This document shows positions 8,671-17,828 of a stretch of DNA of 46,997 nucleotides, piece after piece. Both the position numbers and the translations under genes were made by a program. The stretch covers positions 145,227 to 192,223 of the forward strand of contig NZ_SADR02000014.1 of assembly GCF_004010325.2 (NCBI RefSeq), written 5' to 3'. The notes under the pieces are model-generated. The model searched no databases. It saw nothing but the letters and a program-made list of their open reading frames with translations, and was not told where the DNA came from. How positions within the stretch are numbered: the first letter of the stretch is position 1; the number at the start of each line of letters is the position of its first letter. The stretch comes from Mesorhizobium sp. M00.F.Ca.ET.216.01.1.1 (GTDB lineage: Bacteria; Pseudomonadota; Alphaproteobacteria; Rhizobiales; Rhizobiaceae).

Positions 8671-9852
8671 TCACTTGTAGGGGTCTGCGGCGTCCCGCAA
8701 GCCATCGCCGAGGAAGTTGAACGCCAAGATGACGAGAATGACGGGGAGCATCGGCAAAAGCAGCCATGGATAGAACGCGATCACGCTGACGCTGCGCGCC
8801 TCGGTGAGCAGGATGCCCCAGCTGGTTGTCGGCGCCCTCAGGCCGAGCCCAAGGAAGCTCAGCGCCGTCTCGCCCAGGATCATGCCGGGTATGGAGATCG
8901 TCGCCGTCGCGATCAGATGCGACATGAAGCCGGGAATGAGGTGCCGCCGGATAATGCGGCTGCTGCTGGCGCCCATCAATTGCGCGGCCAGAACGTAATC
9001 CTCCTCGCGCAAGGCTAGAAGCTTTGAACGCACGGCCCGCGCCAGTCCGGTCCAGTGGAGCAGCCCGAGGATGACGGTGATGCCGAAATAGATCAGGATC
9101 GGACTCCAGGTTATCGGCATGATCGCCGCCAGAGCCAGCCATAGCGGAATGCTGGGGATCGATTGCAGAACTTCGATTATCCGTTGAACGATCAGGTCGA
9201 AGATACCGCCGTGATAGCCAGCCAGTCCGCCGATGACGATGCCGAGCAGGAAGCTGAAACTGATGCCGACAAGGCCGATTGTCAGTGAAATGCGTGCGCC
9301 ATAGATGATGCGCGAAAGCACATCGCGCCCCAGCCTGTCGGTGCCGGCCAGAAAGAGCTGGCCGTTTTCGGCAGGGCAGACAAAATGCCTGTCACCTTCG
9401 ACCAGGCCCCAGAACCGGTAACTGTCGCCCTTGCAGAAGAAACGGATCCGCTGAACATCATCCTGTTTTTCGATGTAGTTCCGCTTGAGCGTGTCCATAT
9501 CCAGCCTCATCTGGCGGCCATAGACGAACGGCCCGACGAGCTGGCCGTTGTGGAACAGGTGCACCCGCTGCGGCGGCGAATAAATGTAGTCCATGTTGCG
9601 CGTGTGCAGATTGTAGGGCGCCAGGAACTCGCAGATCAGTATCCCGAAATAGAGCGCTGCCAGGAATATGCCGGATACAACGGCAAGCCGGTGCCGTCGG
9701 AATTTCCACCACATCAGCCGCAACTGCGACGCCTGAAACACCTTCGACTGCTCCGCCGTCATCGCCTCGACCGACTGCAGGTCAAAGGGCGCGACGGAAA
9801 CGTAGTGTTGCAATGGAGCACCCGGAGCGGGCAGCGGCGATTGCGTGTTCAT
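8671..9852 (-). CDS. ABC importer permease, OppC/DppC/YejE type
   Basis: 393 residues. TM1 is near 55-75. A periplasmic insertion of about 100 residues (FLAPYNLHTR to AENGQLFLAGTD) follows, then the usual GTDRLGRDVLSR entry into the five-helix permease core and the EAA coupling loop around LLALREEDYVLAAQLMGAS. OppC/DppC proteins are about 300 residues long, so the insertion accounts for the extra length and recalls YejE-like permeases. It forms the transmembrane pore with the OppB-type partner, whose stop codon it overlaps by 4 bases (ATGA). It is last in the operon. The solute is probably a peptide or related molecule. Confidence 0.92.
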   Translation of the reverse strand: MNTQSPLPAPGAPLQHYVSVAPFDLQSVEAMTAEQSKVFQASQLRLMWWKFRRHRLAVVSGIFLAALYFGILICEFLAPYNLHTRNMDYIYSPPQRVHLFHNGQLVGPFVYGRQMRLDMDTLKRNYIEKQDDVQRIRFFCKGDSYRFWGLVEGDRHFVCPAENGQLFLAGTDRLGRDVLSRIIYGARISLTIGLVGISFSFLLGIVIGGLAGYHGGIFDLIVQRIIEVLQSIPSIPLWLALAAIMPITWSPILIYFGITVILGLLHWTGLARAVRSKLLALREEDYVLAAQLMGASSSRIIRRHLIPGFMSHLIATATISIPGMILGETALSFLGLGLRAPTTSWGILLTEARSVSVIAFYPWLLLPMLPVILVILAFNFLGDGLRDAADPYK

Positions 9853-10847
9853 TTGGTGCTGCCGCCCTGCAAACGAATTCGCGGATCAAGCAGCGCCAGC
9901 GCCAGGTCCGAAATCAGGACACCGATGACCGTCAGGAAGGCGAGGAACATCAGGAACGACCCTGCCAGATACATATCCTGGCTTTGTAGCGCCCTGATCA
10001 GCATCGGTCCGGTCGTTTCCAAAGACAGCACTATCGCGGTGATTTCGGCGCCGGAGATGATGGTCGGCAGGATAGAGCCGATGTCGGAAATGAAGAAATT
10101 GAGCGCCATGCGCAGCGGATATTTGACTAGCGCCTTGAAGGGATGAAGGCCTTTGGCGCGCGCGGTCACGACATATTGCTTGTGAAGCTCATCGAGCAGA
10201 TTGGCGCGCAGCCGCCGGATCATGCTTGCCGTGCCCCCGGTGCCGATGATCAAGACCGGGATCCAGAGATGGGCGAGGATCGACTTCGCCTTGGCCCAGC
10301 TCATCGGCTCGCCGAGATATTGCTGGTCCATGAGATGGCCGATGGACGTGCCGAACCAGATGTTGGCGAAATACATCAGGATCAGCGCCAGCATGAAATT
10401 CGGAATGGCAAGGCCGAGAAGGCCGAAGAAAGTCAGGCCGTAGTCGCCCCAGCTGTATTGATGCGTGGCGGAGTACATGCCAATCGGAAAGGCGATGAGC
10501 CAGGTAAAGATGATCGTGACGAAGGAAACCAGCACGGTCAGCCACATTCGGTCCCCGATGACGTCGCGAACCGGCAGCTCATACTCGAAGGAATAGCCGA
10601 AATCGCCGTGCAGCATCCCGCCGACCCAGTAGAAGTAGCGAATGACCGGCGGCTTGTCGAAACCATATTCCTTCCGCATCATCTCGATGCGATCGGAATC
10701 CACCGCTTCGCCCTGAGCCCGAAGCTCGGAAACATAGCTGTCGAAATAGTCGCCTGGGGGAAGTTCGATGATCGTGAACACCAGCGCCGATATGATCAGC
10801 AGCGTTGGAACCATCACGGCGATGCGCCAGACAATATATCGAAGCAC
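9849..10847 (-). CDS. ABC importer permease, OppB/DppB/YejB type
   Basis: 332 residues with the family's N-terminal MLRYIVWRIAVMVPTLL and PPGDYFDSY segments and the C-terminal DPRIRL ending. The EAA coupling loop is at ELHKQYVVTARAKGL, and six membrane segments are evident. It pairs with the OppC-type permease to form the pore of an inner-membrane importer. It starts 2 bases after the stop of the binding-protein gene and overlaps the next gene by 4 bases, so translation is probably coupled. Confidence 0.94.
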   Translation of the reverse strand: MLRYIVWRIAVMVPTLLIISALVFTIIELPPGDYFDSYVSELRAQGEAVDSDRIEMMRKEYGFDKPPVIRYFYWVGGMLHGDFGYSFEYELPVRDVIGDRMWLTVLVSFVTIIFTWLIAFPIGMYSATHQYSWGDYGLTFFGLLGLAIPNFMLALILMYFANIWFGTSIGHLMDQQYLGEPMSWAKAKSILAHLWIPVLIIGTGGTASMIRRLRANLLDELHKQYVVTARAKGLHPFKALVKYPLRMALNFFISDIGSILPTIISGAEITAIVLSLETTGPMLIRALQSQDMYLAGSFLMFLAFLTVIGVLISDLALALLDPRIRLQGGSTK

Positions 10848-10849
10848 GC

Positions 10850-12748
10850 TCAGGACTCTCCAAGCCAGAATGTATCCGGCATGTAGACACCGAAATAGGC
10901 GGTCGGGTCGTAGCCGTAGAGCGCCTTGTCAGGCAGATTGCGCAGCCGTGAGGACGCCAGAACCGGCTGATGCGTTCCGTTCACCGTGCCGATCGAAAAC
11001 ACCTGATCGGTGTAGATCGACAGCATTGAATTCCAGATTTCGGCGCGCTCCGTGGCCTCGGTCGATGCGTTCCAGCGCTTGAGTAAAGCCATCAACTCGA
11101 CCACAGGCGGAAGATCGGGCGCCTCACCGAGCGTGCCACGAGACAAGTAGTGAGCACCCCAGAGCGGCCATTGCAGCTGGTCGTCGATGGTGGGGGCCAA
11201 CTGGTACGGATTCATGTCGGCGGTCGGCACGCCATTGTCGATGCCCGACCACATCGACATCATGATCTGGCCGCCAAGCGCGCGGCTGCGGAAGATGTCG
11301 CGCTGCGAAGTCCGGACGAACAGGGCGATGCCGATCTGGCGCCAGTGATCGGTGATGAGTTCGAGCGCGTCGGTTTCCAGCGTGCTTTCGCCGGCCGTTT
11401 CCACTATGACCTGCGCCGGGCGTCCATCGGGAAGTATCCGCAGGCCATCATCGTCGCGCGTTTGAAGCCCGACCTCGTCGAGCAGGGCATTGGCCTGGTC
11501 GGGATCATGGGCGACCCAGGCTTTCGCGAATTCCGGCCGGTAGAGCGGGCTCTCCGGCAGGACCGTATCGGCACTTTCCTGCGCCAATCCATAGAACACA
11601 GCCAAATTGATCTCGCGCCTGTCCACAGCGAGCGAAAGTGCGCGGCGCACGCGCACGTCACGAAAAAGGCCACGCCACACCTGGTCGGCACAATTCAGAT
11701 TGGGCAGCAGCGCCAGCCGCGAACCCTGTGTGCGTTTCCAGAGATGCATCTTCACCGGGTAGCGCTTCTCCGCATCCTTCAGGAAGGAGTAATCGGCGAA
11801 GTCAATTCCCATGCCTTGCAGGTCGCTCTCGCCCGCACCGGTCTTGGCGGAAATGATCGCCGACGAGCTGACATTCATGACAATCCGGTCAACATAGGGC
11901 AGTTGCCGGCCATTCTCGTCTATTCTATGAAAGAACGGGTTTCGCTCGAAGACGAACTGCTCAGCCGGCGGCTTGGTCCGGTTCTGCCAGGGATCGAGCG
12001 TCGGCAGCTCCGGGTTCTCCGGGCGATACTGCCGCGACATGCGGATATGCAGGAGCGTCCATTTCTGGGCCCGGTTCTCCTTCATTAGGCCGGCGAGCCG
12101 GAATGGATCCTGGTATTTCTTGTGGAACTGCTTGAGATAGGCGGCCGGCAGAACAAGCGATAGCGGCGAGGCAGCAGCGAGCTTGGGCAGGAAGTCGGGA
12201 TTGGGCGCATCCCAACTATAGCGGACCGTCAACGGATCGACGATCTCGAAGCGTGGCGGCTTGCCGTCCGCCAGCAGGCCCGGGGCGAGCCCGCCTTGCG
12301 AAAGCTCATCGTTCAGCCAGACATCTTCCCAGCAATAGCGAAAATCCTCCGGCGTCAGCAGGCTACCGTCAGACCATTTATGTCCTTCCCGTATCTTGAA
12401 AGTGAAGACGCGATCATCCGTTACGTCGAAACTTTCGAGAATGTCGGGTTGCAAGTTAAGCTTTTCGTCATAGCCGACCAGGCGAGCATACCCGTAGATC
12501 GTCATCATCCGGATATCTTTCTGGCTGCCGATGATCGTGCGCAGCGTGCCGCCGTACTGGCCGGGCTGCCGGCCCATCGCAGCGAGATTCAACGCGCGCG
12601 GGCTCTTGGGCAGGCGTTCGGCGAGTGCCGGCAGCGCCCTGGCCTTCAGCTGCGGCTGAAGAAATTCCGGCTCTAGATCGCCGGCGCGCAACGTGCCCGG
12701 CAGAAATGCCGAAGCCATGAGCCCAAGGACGGTGCGCCGGCCGATCAA
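10850..12748 (-). CDS. ABC importer periplasmic binding protein (SBP_bac_5, YejA-like)
   Basis: 632 residues from a TTG at 12748. The frame is open further upstream, but that part lies inside the ATPase gene. The TTG overlaps the ATPase TGA in the usual TTGA fashion and yields MIGRRTVLGLMASAFLPG, a signal peptide with a twin-arginine-like motif; ATG at 12718 is an alternative. The mature protein shows the family 5 fold: GGTLRTI early, FKIREGHKWSDGSLLTPEDF, and a C-terminal YGYDPTAYFG region. It should capture a peptide-like ligand in the periplasm for the adjacent permeases. The length is nearer YejA (about 600) than OppA/DppA (about 530). Confidence 0.9.
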   Translation of the reverse strand: MIGRRTVLGLMASAFLPGTLRAGDLEPEFLQPQLKARALPALAERLPKSPRALNLAAMGRQPGQYGGTLRTIIGSQKDIRMMTIYGYARLVGYDEKLNLQPDILESFDVTDDRVFTFKIREGHKWSDGSLLTPEDFRYCWEDVWLNDELSQGGLAPGLLADGKPPRFEIVDPLTVRYSWDAPNPDFLPKLAAASPLSLVLPAAYLKQFHKKYQDPFRLAGLMKENRAQKWTLLHIRMSRQYRPENPELPTLDPWQNRTKPPAEQFVFERNPFFHRIDENGRQLPYVDRIVMNVSSSAIISAKTGAGESDLQGMGIDFADYSFLKDAEKRYPVKMHLWKRTQGSRLALLPNLNCADQVWRGLFRDVRVRRALSLAVDRREINLAVFYGLAQESADTVLPESPLYRPEFAKAWVAHDPDQANALLDEVGLQTRDDDGLRILPDGRPAQVIVETAGESTLETDALELITDHWRQIGIALFVRTSQRDIFRSRALGGQIMMSMWSGIDNGVPTADMNPYQLAPTIDDQLQWPLWGAHYLSRGTLGEAPDLPPVVELMALLKRWNASTEATERAEIWNSMLSIYTDQVFSIGTVNGTHQPVLASSRLRNLPDKALYGYDPTAYFGVYMPDTFWLGES

Positions 12749-14646
12749 TGGCGTAGCTCGCTGACATCGGCCGAACGTCGGGCCAGCACGAGGTGGCCGC
12801 CGCCAAGATCGAGCGGCGACAGCATATCCTCGTCGCCCTCGTCGCGGAATTGCGGTCCCCATGCGTTGGTGTCGGAAGCGCCGCTGAGCTTCAGCGTCTT
12901 GAAATCCATCGGCCTGTCGAGATCGGGAAAAGGTACTGCGGCGACCAGTGAGCGCGTGTAGGGGTGGATCGGTTTCCTAAGCAGAATTTCGCGCGGCGCA
13001 AGCTCGACGATACGCCCGCCGCACATCACCGCGATGCGGTCTGCCATGTAGTCCACTACCGCCAGGTTGTGGGATATGAATAGGTAGGTCAGGCCCAGTT
13101 CCTTCTGCAGGTCCTTCAGAAGGTTCAGGATCTGCGCCTGGACAGAGACATCGAGCGCCGAAACCGGCTCGTCGCAGATCAGAAGTTCAGGCCCCAGCGC
13201 CAACGCGCGCGCGATGCCGATACGTTGACGCTGCCCGCCGGAGAAACTGTGCGGATAACGCTTGATGAAGCGCGGATCGAGCCCGATTGCCTGCATCAGG
13301 CTCTTGACCGTGGCGAGTCGGGACGCGGCATTGCCGCGTTGATGGATTTCCAGCGGCTCGCTCAAGATGTTCTCCACCGTCATGCGAGGTGAAAGCGACG
13401 AAACCGGATCCTGAAAGACCATCTGGATTTTCGCGCGCAGCAGGCGCAGGGCGTCTCTCTCGCCTTCCAAGACGTCGATCGGTCCATCGCGGCCGTTGAA
13501 GATCACAGAGCCGCCGTTCGGGGTGACAGCCCGCATGAGGATCTTGCTGACAGTGGTTTTGCCGGAGCCGCTTTCGCCGACCAGACCCAGGCACTCACCC
13601 CGCCTGATATCGAAGCTCACGCCGTCCACGGCGCGAATAGAGGTTTGATGATCCCCGCCGAACCATCCGGACTTGCGGATGGTGAAGACCTTTTTCAGAT
13701 CCCTGACCGACAGCAGGATGTCGTCCGGCCCCTTCGATACCGGCGCCGTCTGCTTGCCGAGCAGGTTCCCGACATTCACCGGCACCTCGCGGAGCGCCTT
13801 TAGCCTTTCGCCAGGCTTCAGGTCGAAATGCGGAACGGCTGCCATCAGGCCCCTAAGGTAAGGGTGACCTGGCCGGCGGAATATCGCCTCGACAGGTCCC
13901 GCTTCCATGATCTCGCCATGGTAGATGACCACCACCTCGTCGGCGACATTGGCGACCACGCCGAGGTCGTGCGTGATCAGCAGCATAGCCATGTTCAGCT
14001 TGGTCTGAAGCCCGCGCAGCAATTGCAGGATTTGCGCCTGGATGGTGACGTCCAACGCCGTCGTCGGCTCGTCGGCGATCAACAGGGCGGGCCGGCAGAT
14101 AAGCGCCATGGCGATCATGGCGCGCTGACGCAATCCTCCCGAAAGTTCAAATGGATACATGTCATAGGCGCGCTTGGGATTGGGAAAGCCGACAAGGCTG
14201 AGCATTTCCTCGGTCCGCCCCTTGCGCTCCGCCCGAGCCATGGGCGTATGAATCTGCAGGGATTCGCTGACCTGGTTGCCGATCGTGTGCAGCGGCGACA
14301 GCGATGTCATCGGCTCCTGAAAGATCTTGCCGATGCGGCTGCCTCTCAACGCCCGGATTTCGGGTCCATCACGCGGCATCTGCAGGATATCCTGCGTCGT
14401 GCCGGGCTTTTCAGGATCGGAAAACAGGATACGGCCGCGAACATGGGCTGTGTTCGGCAAAATGCCCATCACTGCCTGGCTCAGAACCGATTTTCCGGAA
14501 CCTGACTCGCCCACAAGCGCGGTAACCTTGCCGGGCAGGACGCGAAGATTTGCACGCCTGACGGCATGCAACGGTCCCCCGATAATGGCAAAAGAGATGC
14601 CAACATCTTCGACCCGCAGCAGATCAACGCCCGAATTCATTCTCAC
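12745..14646 (-). CDS. ABC importer ATPase with two fused nucleotide-binding domains (YejF/GsiA-like)
   Basis: 633 residues holding two complete ABC cassettes. Cassette 1 has Walker A GESGSGKS (46-53), signature LSGGLRQR and Walker B LLIADEPTTALD. Cassette 2 has GESGSGKTT, FSGGQRQRIGIARAL and LLICDEPVSALD. Each is followed by the oligopeptide-family extension (RRPGHPYLRGLM and LRKPIHPYTRSLV). A DppD-like and a DppF-like unit in one chain is the YejF/GsiA arrangement. It powers import through the two permeases. It is the first gene of the operon, 138 bases downstream of the cyclase at 14785, and shares 4 bases with the binding-protein gene. Confidence 0.95.
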   Translation of the reverse strand: MRMNSGVDLLRVEDVGISFAIIGGPLHAVRRANLRVLPGKVTALVGESGSGKSVLSQAVMGILPNTAHVRGRILFSDPEKPGTTQDILQMPRDGPEIRALRGSRIGKIFQEPMTSLSPLHTIGNQVSESLQIHTPMARAERKGRTEEMLSLVGFPNPKRAYDMYPFELSGGLRQRAMIAMALICRPALLIADEPTTALDVTIQAQILQLLRGLQTKLNMAMLLITHDLGVVANVADEVVVIYHGEIMEAGPVEAIFRRPGHPYLRGLMAAVPHFDLKPGERLKALREVPVNVGNLLGKQTAPVSKGPDDILLSVRDLKKVFTIRKSGWFGGDHQTSIRAVDGVSFDIRRGECLGLVGESGSGKTTVSKILMRAVTPNGGSVIFNGRDGPIDVLEGERDALRLLRAKIQMVFQDPVSSLSPRMTVENILSEPLEIHQRGNAASRLATVKSLMQAIGLDPRFIKRYPHSFSGGQRQRIGIARALALGPELLICDEPVSALDVSVQAQILNLLKDLQKELGLTYLFISHNLAVVDYMADRIAVMCGGRIVELAPREILLRKPIHPYTRSLVAAVPFPDLDRPMDFKTLKLSGASDTNAWGPQFRDEGDEDMLSPLDLGGGHLVLARRSADVSELRH

Positions 14647-14784
14647 ACCAGCCCCACTCTGGCAGGTCCAGAAAGCGAGACTAGCGCATTGCCAGCCTAG
14701 AGCAACTTGGATTCGAAACGGTCGCCAGTGGCGGAACCGGCGAACGGACTGCCTACCAAAGGCGTTCTGATCAGATCGTGGCGG

Positions 14785-16125
14785 TTACTGGAGCTTCCTC
14801 GGGTCGCCCGCCGACAGCCGCGCGGCATCGCGATGAAGCAGCATGACCTGCTCGGCGTCCGATCTTCGGTCGTAAATAGGCTCCAGCGCACCGTCTTCAT
14901 CGAGTGCGAGAGCACCCGACAGATCGGGTGAAAGCACCGTCAGCTTCTGCTTGATGCCCGCCAGTTCCTCGTTGCCGAGCGTCAGCCAGCTGTTGGCGCC
15001 GCAATAGCTGGCGAAGTCCTTGCTGGCGAGAACGCTGTGCGGATATTTCTTGGTCAGGGTTTGGAGGCGCTGGACCTCGTTTACAGCCGAGCCGAAGACA
15101 GAGAATGTGAGCCGGTCGGTAAGCCCGACATTGCCGAACATCACGTTGCCGACATGCAGGCCGATGCCAAATTTTATGTCGGACAACCCCTTTTCCTTTC
15201 TTCGCAGATTGAGATCCATCATGCGCGCAGTGGCCTTGTGCGCTGCCGCAAAAGCAGCCTGGCAGGCGATCTCGGACTGCGAGCGGTGCCTTTCGCAAGG
15301 GTAGACGGCAATGAAGCCATCCCCTATGAAACTCATGATCTGCCCGCCTTTGCGATTGAAAGGCGCAGCAACGGCGTCGAAAAACTGGTTCAGCGTATCG
15401 ATATAGATTTCGCGGCCGGAGATTTCGGCAAGCCTTGACGACCCGCGCATATCGCCCATGACCAGTGCGGCCCGGATGGTATCTCCCTCGCCGCGCTTGA
15501 TCTGACCGTCAAGCACGCGCCTGCCAGCGTCGCCGCCGAGATAAGTGGTCATCATGTTGTCGGCGAGCTTGGTGAGCACCGCCATCTTGGTTGCGATAGC
15601 GAGATGGCTCTGGATGCGCAGCAGCGCCGAAATCATGCTGTCGTTGAAGCCTTCAGCACTGTCGGTGGACCAAGACCCCATCATGCCCTGACTGGTGTTG
15701 CCGCTGAAGGGATGGACGAAAGCCATGTAATCGGTGACGCCCATAAGCCTGAGTTCATCGAAAACAGGAAACTCCGACGGCACCGACGTGTCGAGCCGGC
15801 GTCGCAGATGCTCGAGCTTATTGTTGAGCAGATGGTAGTATGGGCTGGTCAGGAATCTGTCAGACGGCACGCCGGCCTTTTTGCGGAAGCCTTCCACTTC
15901 CATGCCCTGGCCGCGAAACCAGGTGAAGCCAAGCGCATCATAAAGCGGATGAAGCATCGAAAAGCTCAAATGCACCCGCTTCAGCGGCAGGCCGGCGGCA
16001 GCCAGCCGTTCACAAAAGCCTTTTACCAATGTCTCCAGGTCGTTGCCCGCCAGCGCCGATTGGGCCAGCCAATCGGCAACCTTATCCATGAGAATGGTGG
16101 AAATTTCTGCTTGCGCTGTGCTCAT
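14785..16125 (-). CDS. Class III nucleotidyl cyclase homologue with altered purine-recognition residues
   Basis: 446 residues from the ATG at 16125; the open frame upstream to 16218 looks non-coding. The N-terminal 200 residues are an unnamed sensor-like region common in rhizobial cyclases. The cyclase domain (about 217-400) keeps both metal aspartates (D225 in GDMRGSS, D269 in FIGDG) and the Asn349/Arg353 pair (AVNEVQR). The Lys expected four residues before D269 is Ser265, and the Asp expected before the AVN motif is Thr340 (RLTFSVFGSAVN). The two canonical ATP-specifying residues are thus both replaced. It may use another nucleotide, have low activity or act as a regulator. It lies upstream of the ABC importer on the same strand. 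Confidence 0.85.
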   Translation of the reverse strand: MSTAQAEISTILMDKVADWLAQSALAGNDLETLVKGFCERLAAAGLPLKRVHLSFSMLHPLYDALGFTWFRGQGMEVEGFRKKAGVPSDRFLTSPYYHLLNNKLEHLRRRLDTSVPSEFPVFDELRLMGVTDYMAFVHPFSGNTSQGMMGSWSTDSAEGFNDSMISALLRIQSHLAIATKMAVLTKLADNMMTTYLGGDAGRRVLDGQIKRGEGDTIRAALVMGDMRGSSRLAEISGREIYIDTLNQFFDAVAAPFNRKGGQIMSFIGDGFIAVYPCERHRSQSEIACQAAFAAAHKATARMMDLNLRRKEKGLSDIKFGIGLHVGNVMFGNVGLTDRLTFSVFGSAVNEVQRLQTLTKKYPHSVLASKDFASYCGANSWLTLGNEELAGIKQKLTVLSPDLSGALALDEDGALEPIYDRRSDAEQVMLLHRDAARLSAGDPRKLQ

Positions 16126-16370
16126 GCTATCTCGAAACCCGTCGAAGACGAGCCATTCTCCTTTGATTCGCCACAACACAGTCTGCCAACGACCCAAAGA
16201 TAAGACCCTCGACGTCAATTAAGCCGGCGAAGAATTTCCCGGATGACTGTCCTTGCAGGCAAGGAGCAGGCGTAACTGCATCTATTTCCTGGGGCATATG
16301 TGGCGAAGCTGTCGGCGGAGTGCAATCACGATCCTGACATCGGGCAAAAAATTCGCCGGCTCAGACGCCG

Positions 16371-17714
16371 TCAAGCCTTCACCACCGTCTCTCGGGCCAA
16401 CCCGAGGCGGCCAAAAACATTGCGTGTGTCGACAATCAGAAGGGCGTGATCAACGATCGTCTGATAGTCGATCGCGTCGTGGTCTGTTGCAACGATGACA
16501 GCATCGAAATCCTTCAAGGCCGCCTCGGTCAATTCGACCGAGCGGCGCCCCTTGATCGCCATATGCTCCCGTGTGGTCGGGATCTCGGTAACATGCGGAT
16601 CGTGGAATTCCGCCTTGCCGCCCCATTCCTCGATGAGTTCAATGAGCCGCAATGAGGGGCTTTCGCGGATGTCGGGCACATTCTTCTTATAGGCGAGCCC
16701 GATGATGAGAATGCGCGAGCGGCTGAGCGCCTTGCCGCAGCGCCGGTCCAGCGCCTTCGCCAGTTCATCGACCACATGACGCGGCATGGCCGTGTTGATC
16801 TCTGCCGCCAGCTCGATGAAGCGGGTCGGCAGTTCGTATTCGCGCGCCTTCCACGTCAGGTAGAAGGGATCGATCGGAACGCAGTGCCCGCCAAGTCCGG
16901 GGCCAGGATAGAAAGGCATGTAGCCGAAGGGCTTGCTCTTTGCCGCCTCGATCACCTCCCAGATGTCGATGCCCATCGCGCCGAGCACGACCTTCAACTC
17001 GTTGACGAGGGCTATGTTGACCGAGCGGAAGATGTTTTCCGTCAGCTTGACCGCCTCGGCGGTCGCCGTGGTGGAAACCGGAACGACGGTCTTGACCACG
17101 CCCTGGTAGAAAGCCTGCACGAGCGTCGCCGCTTCAATGCCGTCGCCTGCCACGACCTTGGGGATCGTCGCGACTTCAAAGCTGCGGTTGCCGGGATCCT
17201 CGCGTTCGGGCGAGAAGCCGAGGAAGAAGTCTATCTTCGACTGCAAGCCGGTTTCTTCCAGTATGGGCTTGATCACGTCGTCGGTGGTGCCGGGATAGGT
17301 GGTCGATTCCAGCACGATCAGCTGGCCGAGACGCAGATACTTCGCGATGGTGCCTGCCGTGTTCCTGACAAAGGACAGATCCGGCTCACGGTGTTTCGTC
17401 AGTGGTGTTGGAACGCAGATGATGACGACATCGCAGACGGCCAGTTCGGCAAAATCCGCAGTGGCGCGGAACCGTCCGCTCACCACCTGGCCGGCAAGGG
17501 CTGTCGACGTCACCGCCTCGATGTAGGATTGGCCGTTGTTCAGGCTCTCGACCTTCTGGGCTTCGATGTCGAAGCCGGAAACCGGGAAGCCGGCGCGTGC
17601 GATCGCAACCGCCAGCGGCAACCCGACATAGCCCAATCCGATCACGCCGACTTGCGCGGCACGCGTCGAAATCCGGTTTAGAAGACGGTCATATATCGAT
17701 GGTGAGGCGTCCAA
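16371..17714 (-). CDS. Nucleotide-sugar 6-dehydrogenase (UDP-GlcNAc/UDP-ManNAc type)
   Basis: 447 residues of the UDP-glucose/GDP-mannose dehydrogenase superfamily. The Rossmann motif GLGYVGLP is at 26-33, the middle domain has ESTTYPGTTDDV (136-147), and the catalytic cysteine is C278 in GGHCVPIDP. Length and the FSPEREDPGN segment (167-176) fit the WbpA/WecC/TviB branch, which oxidises UDP-N-acetylhexosamines to uronic acids with two NAD+, rather than the shorter UDP-glucose enzymes. It supplies an acidic sugar precursor for a polysaccharide or glycoconjugate. The glycosyltransferases of this window are the likely users. Specificity within the branch is not resolved by eye. Confidence 0.9.
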   Translation of the reverse strand: MDASPSIYDRLLNRISTRAAQVGVIGLGYVGLPLAVAIARAGFPVSGFDIEAQKVESLNNGQSYIEAVTSTALAGQVVSGRFRATADFAELAVCDVVIICVPTPLTKHREPDLSFVRNTAGTIAKYLRLGQLIVLESTTYPGTTDDVIKPILEETGLQSKIDFFLGFSPEREDPGNRSFEVATIPKVVAGDGIEAATLVQAFYQGVVKTVVPVSTTATAEAVKLTENIFRSVNIALVNELKVVLGAMGIDIWEVIEAAKSKPFGYMPFYPGPGLGGHCVPIDPFYLTWKAREYELPTRFIELAAEINTAMPRHVVDELAKALDRRCGKALSRSRILIIGLAYKKNVPDIRESPSLRLIELIEEWGGKAEFHDPHVTEIPTTREHMAIKGRRSVELTEAALKDFDAVIVATDHDAIDYQTIVDHALLIVDTRNVFGRLGLARETVVKA

Positions 17715-17828
17715 AAATCTGCTTTCCCGTCAATTCGGACAGGCTGTCCGTTCCCATGGCGAGGCTCACTTAGTCCCAAGAACCATGGCCGAGGCATATT
17801 GCGGAAGATCGATTTCCGCAAGCCGTCA

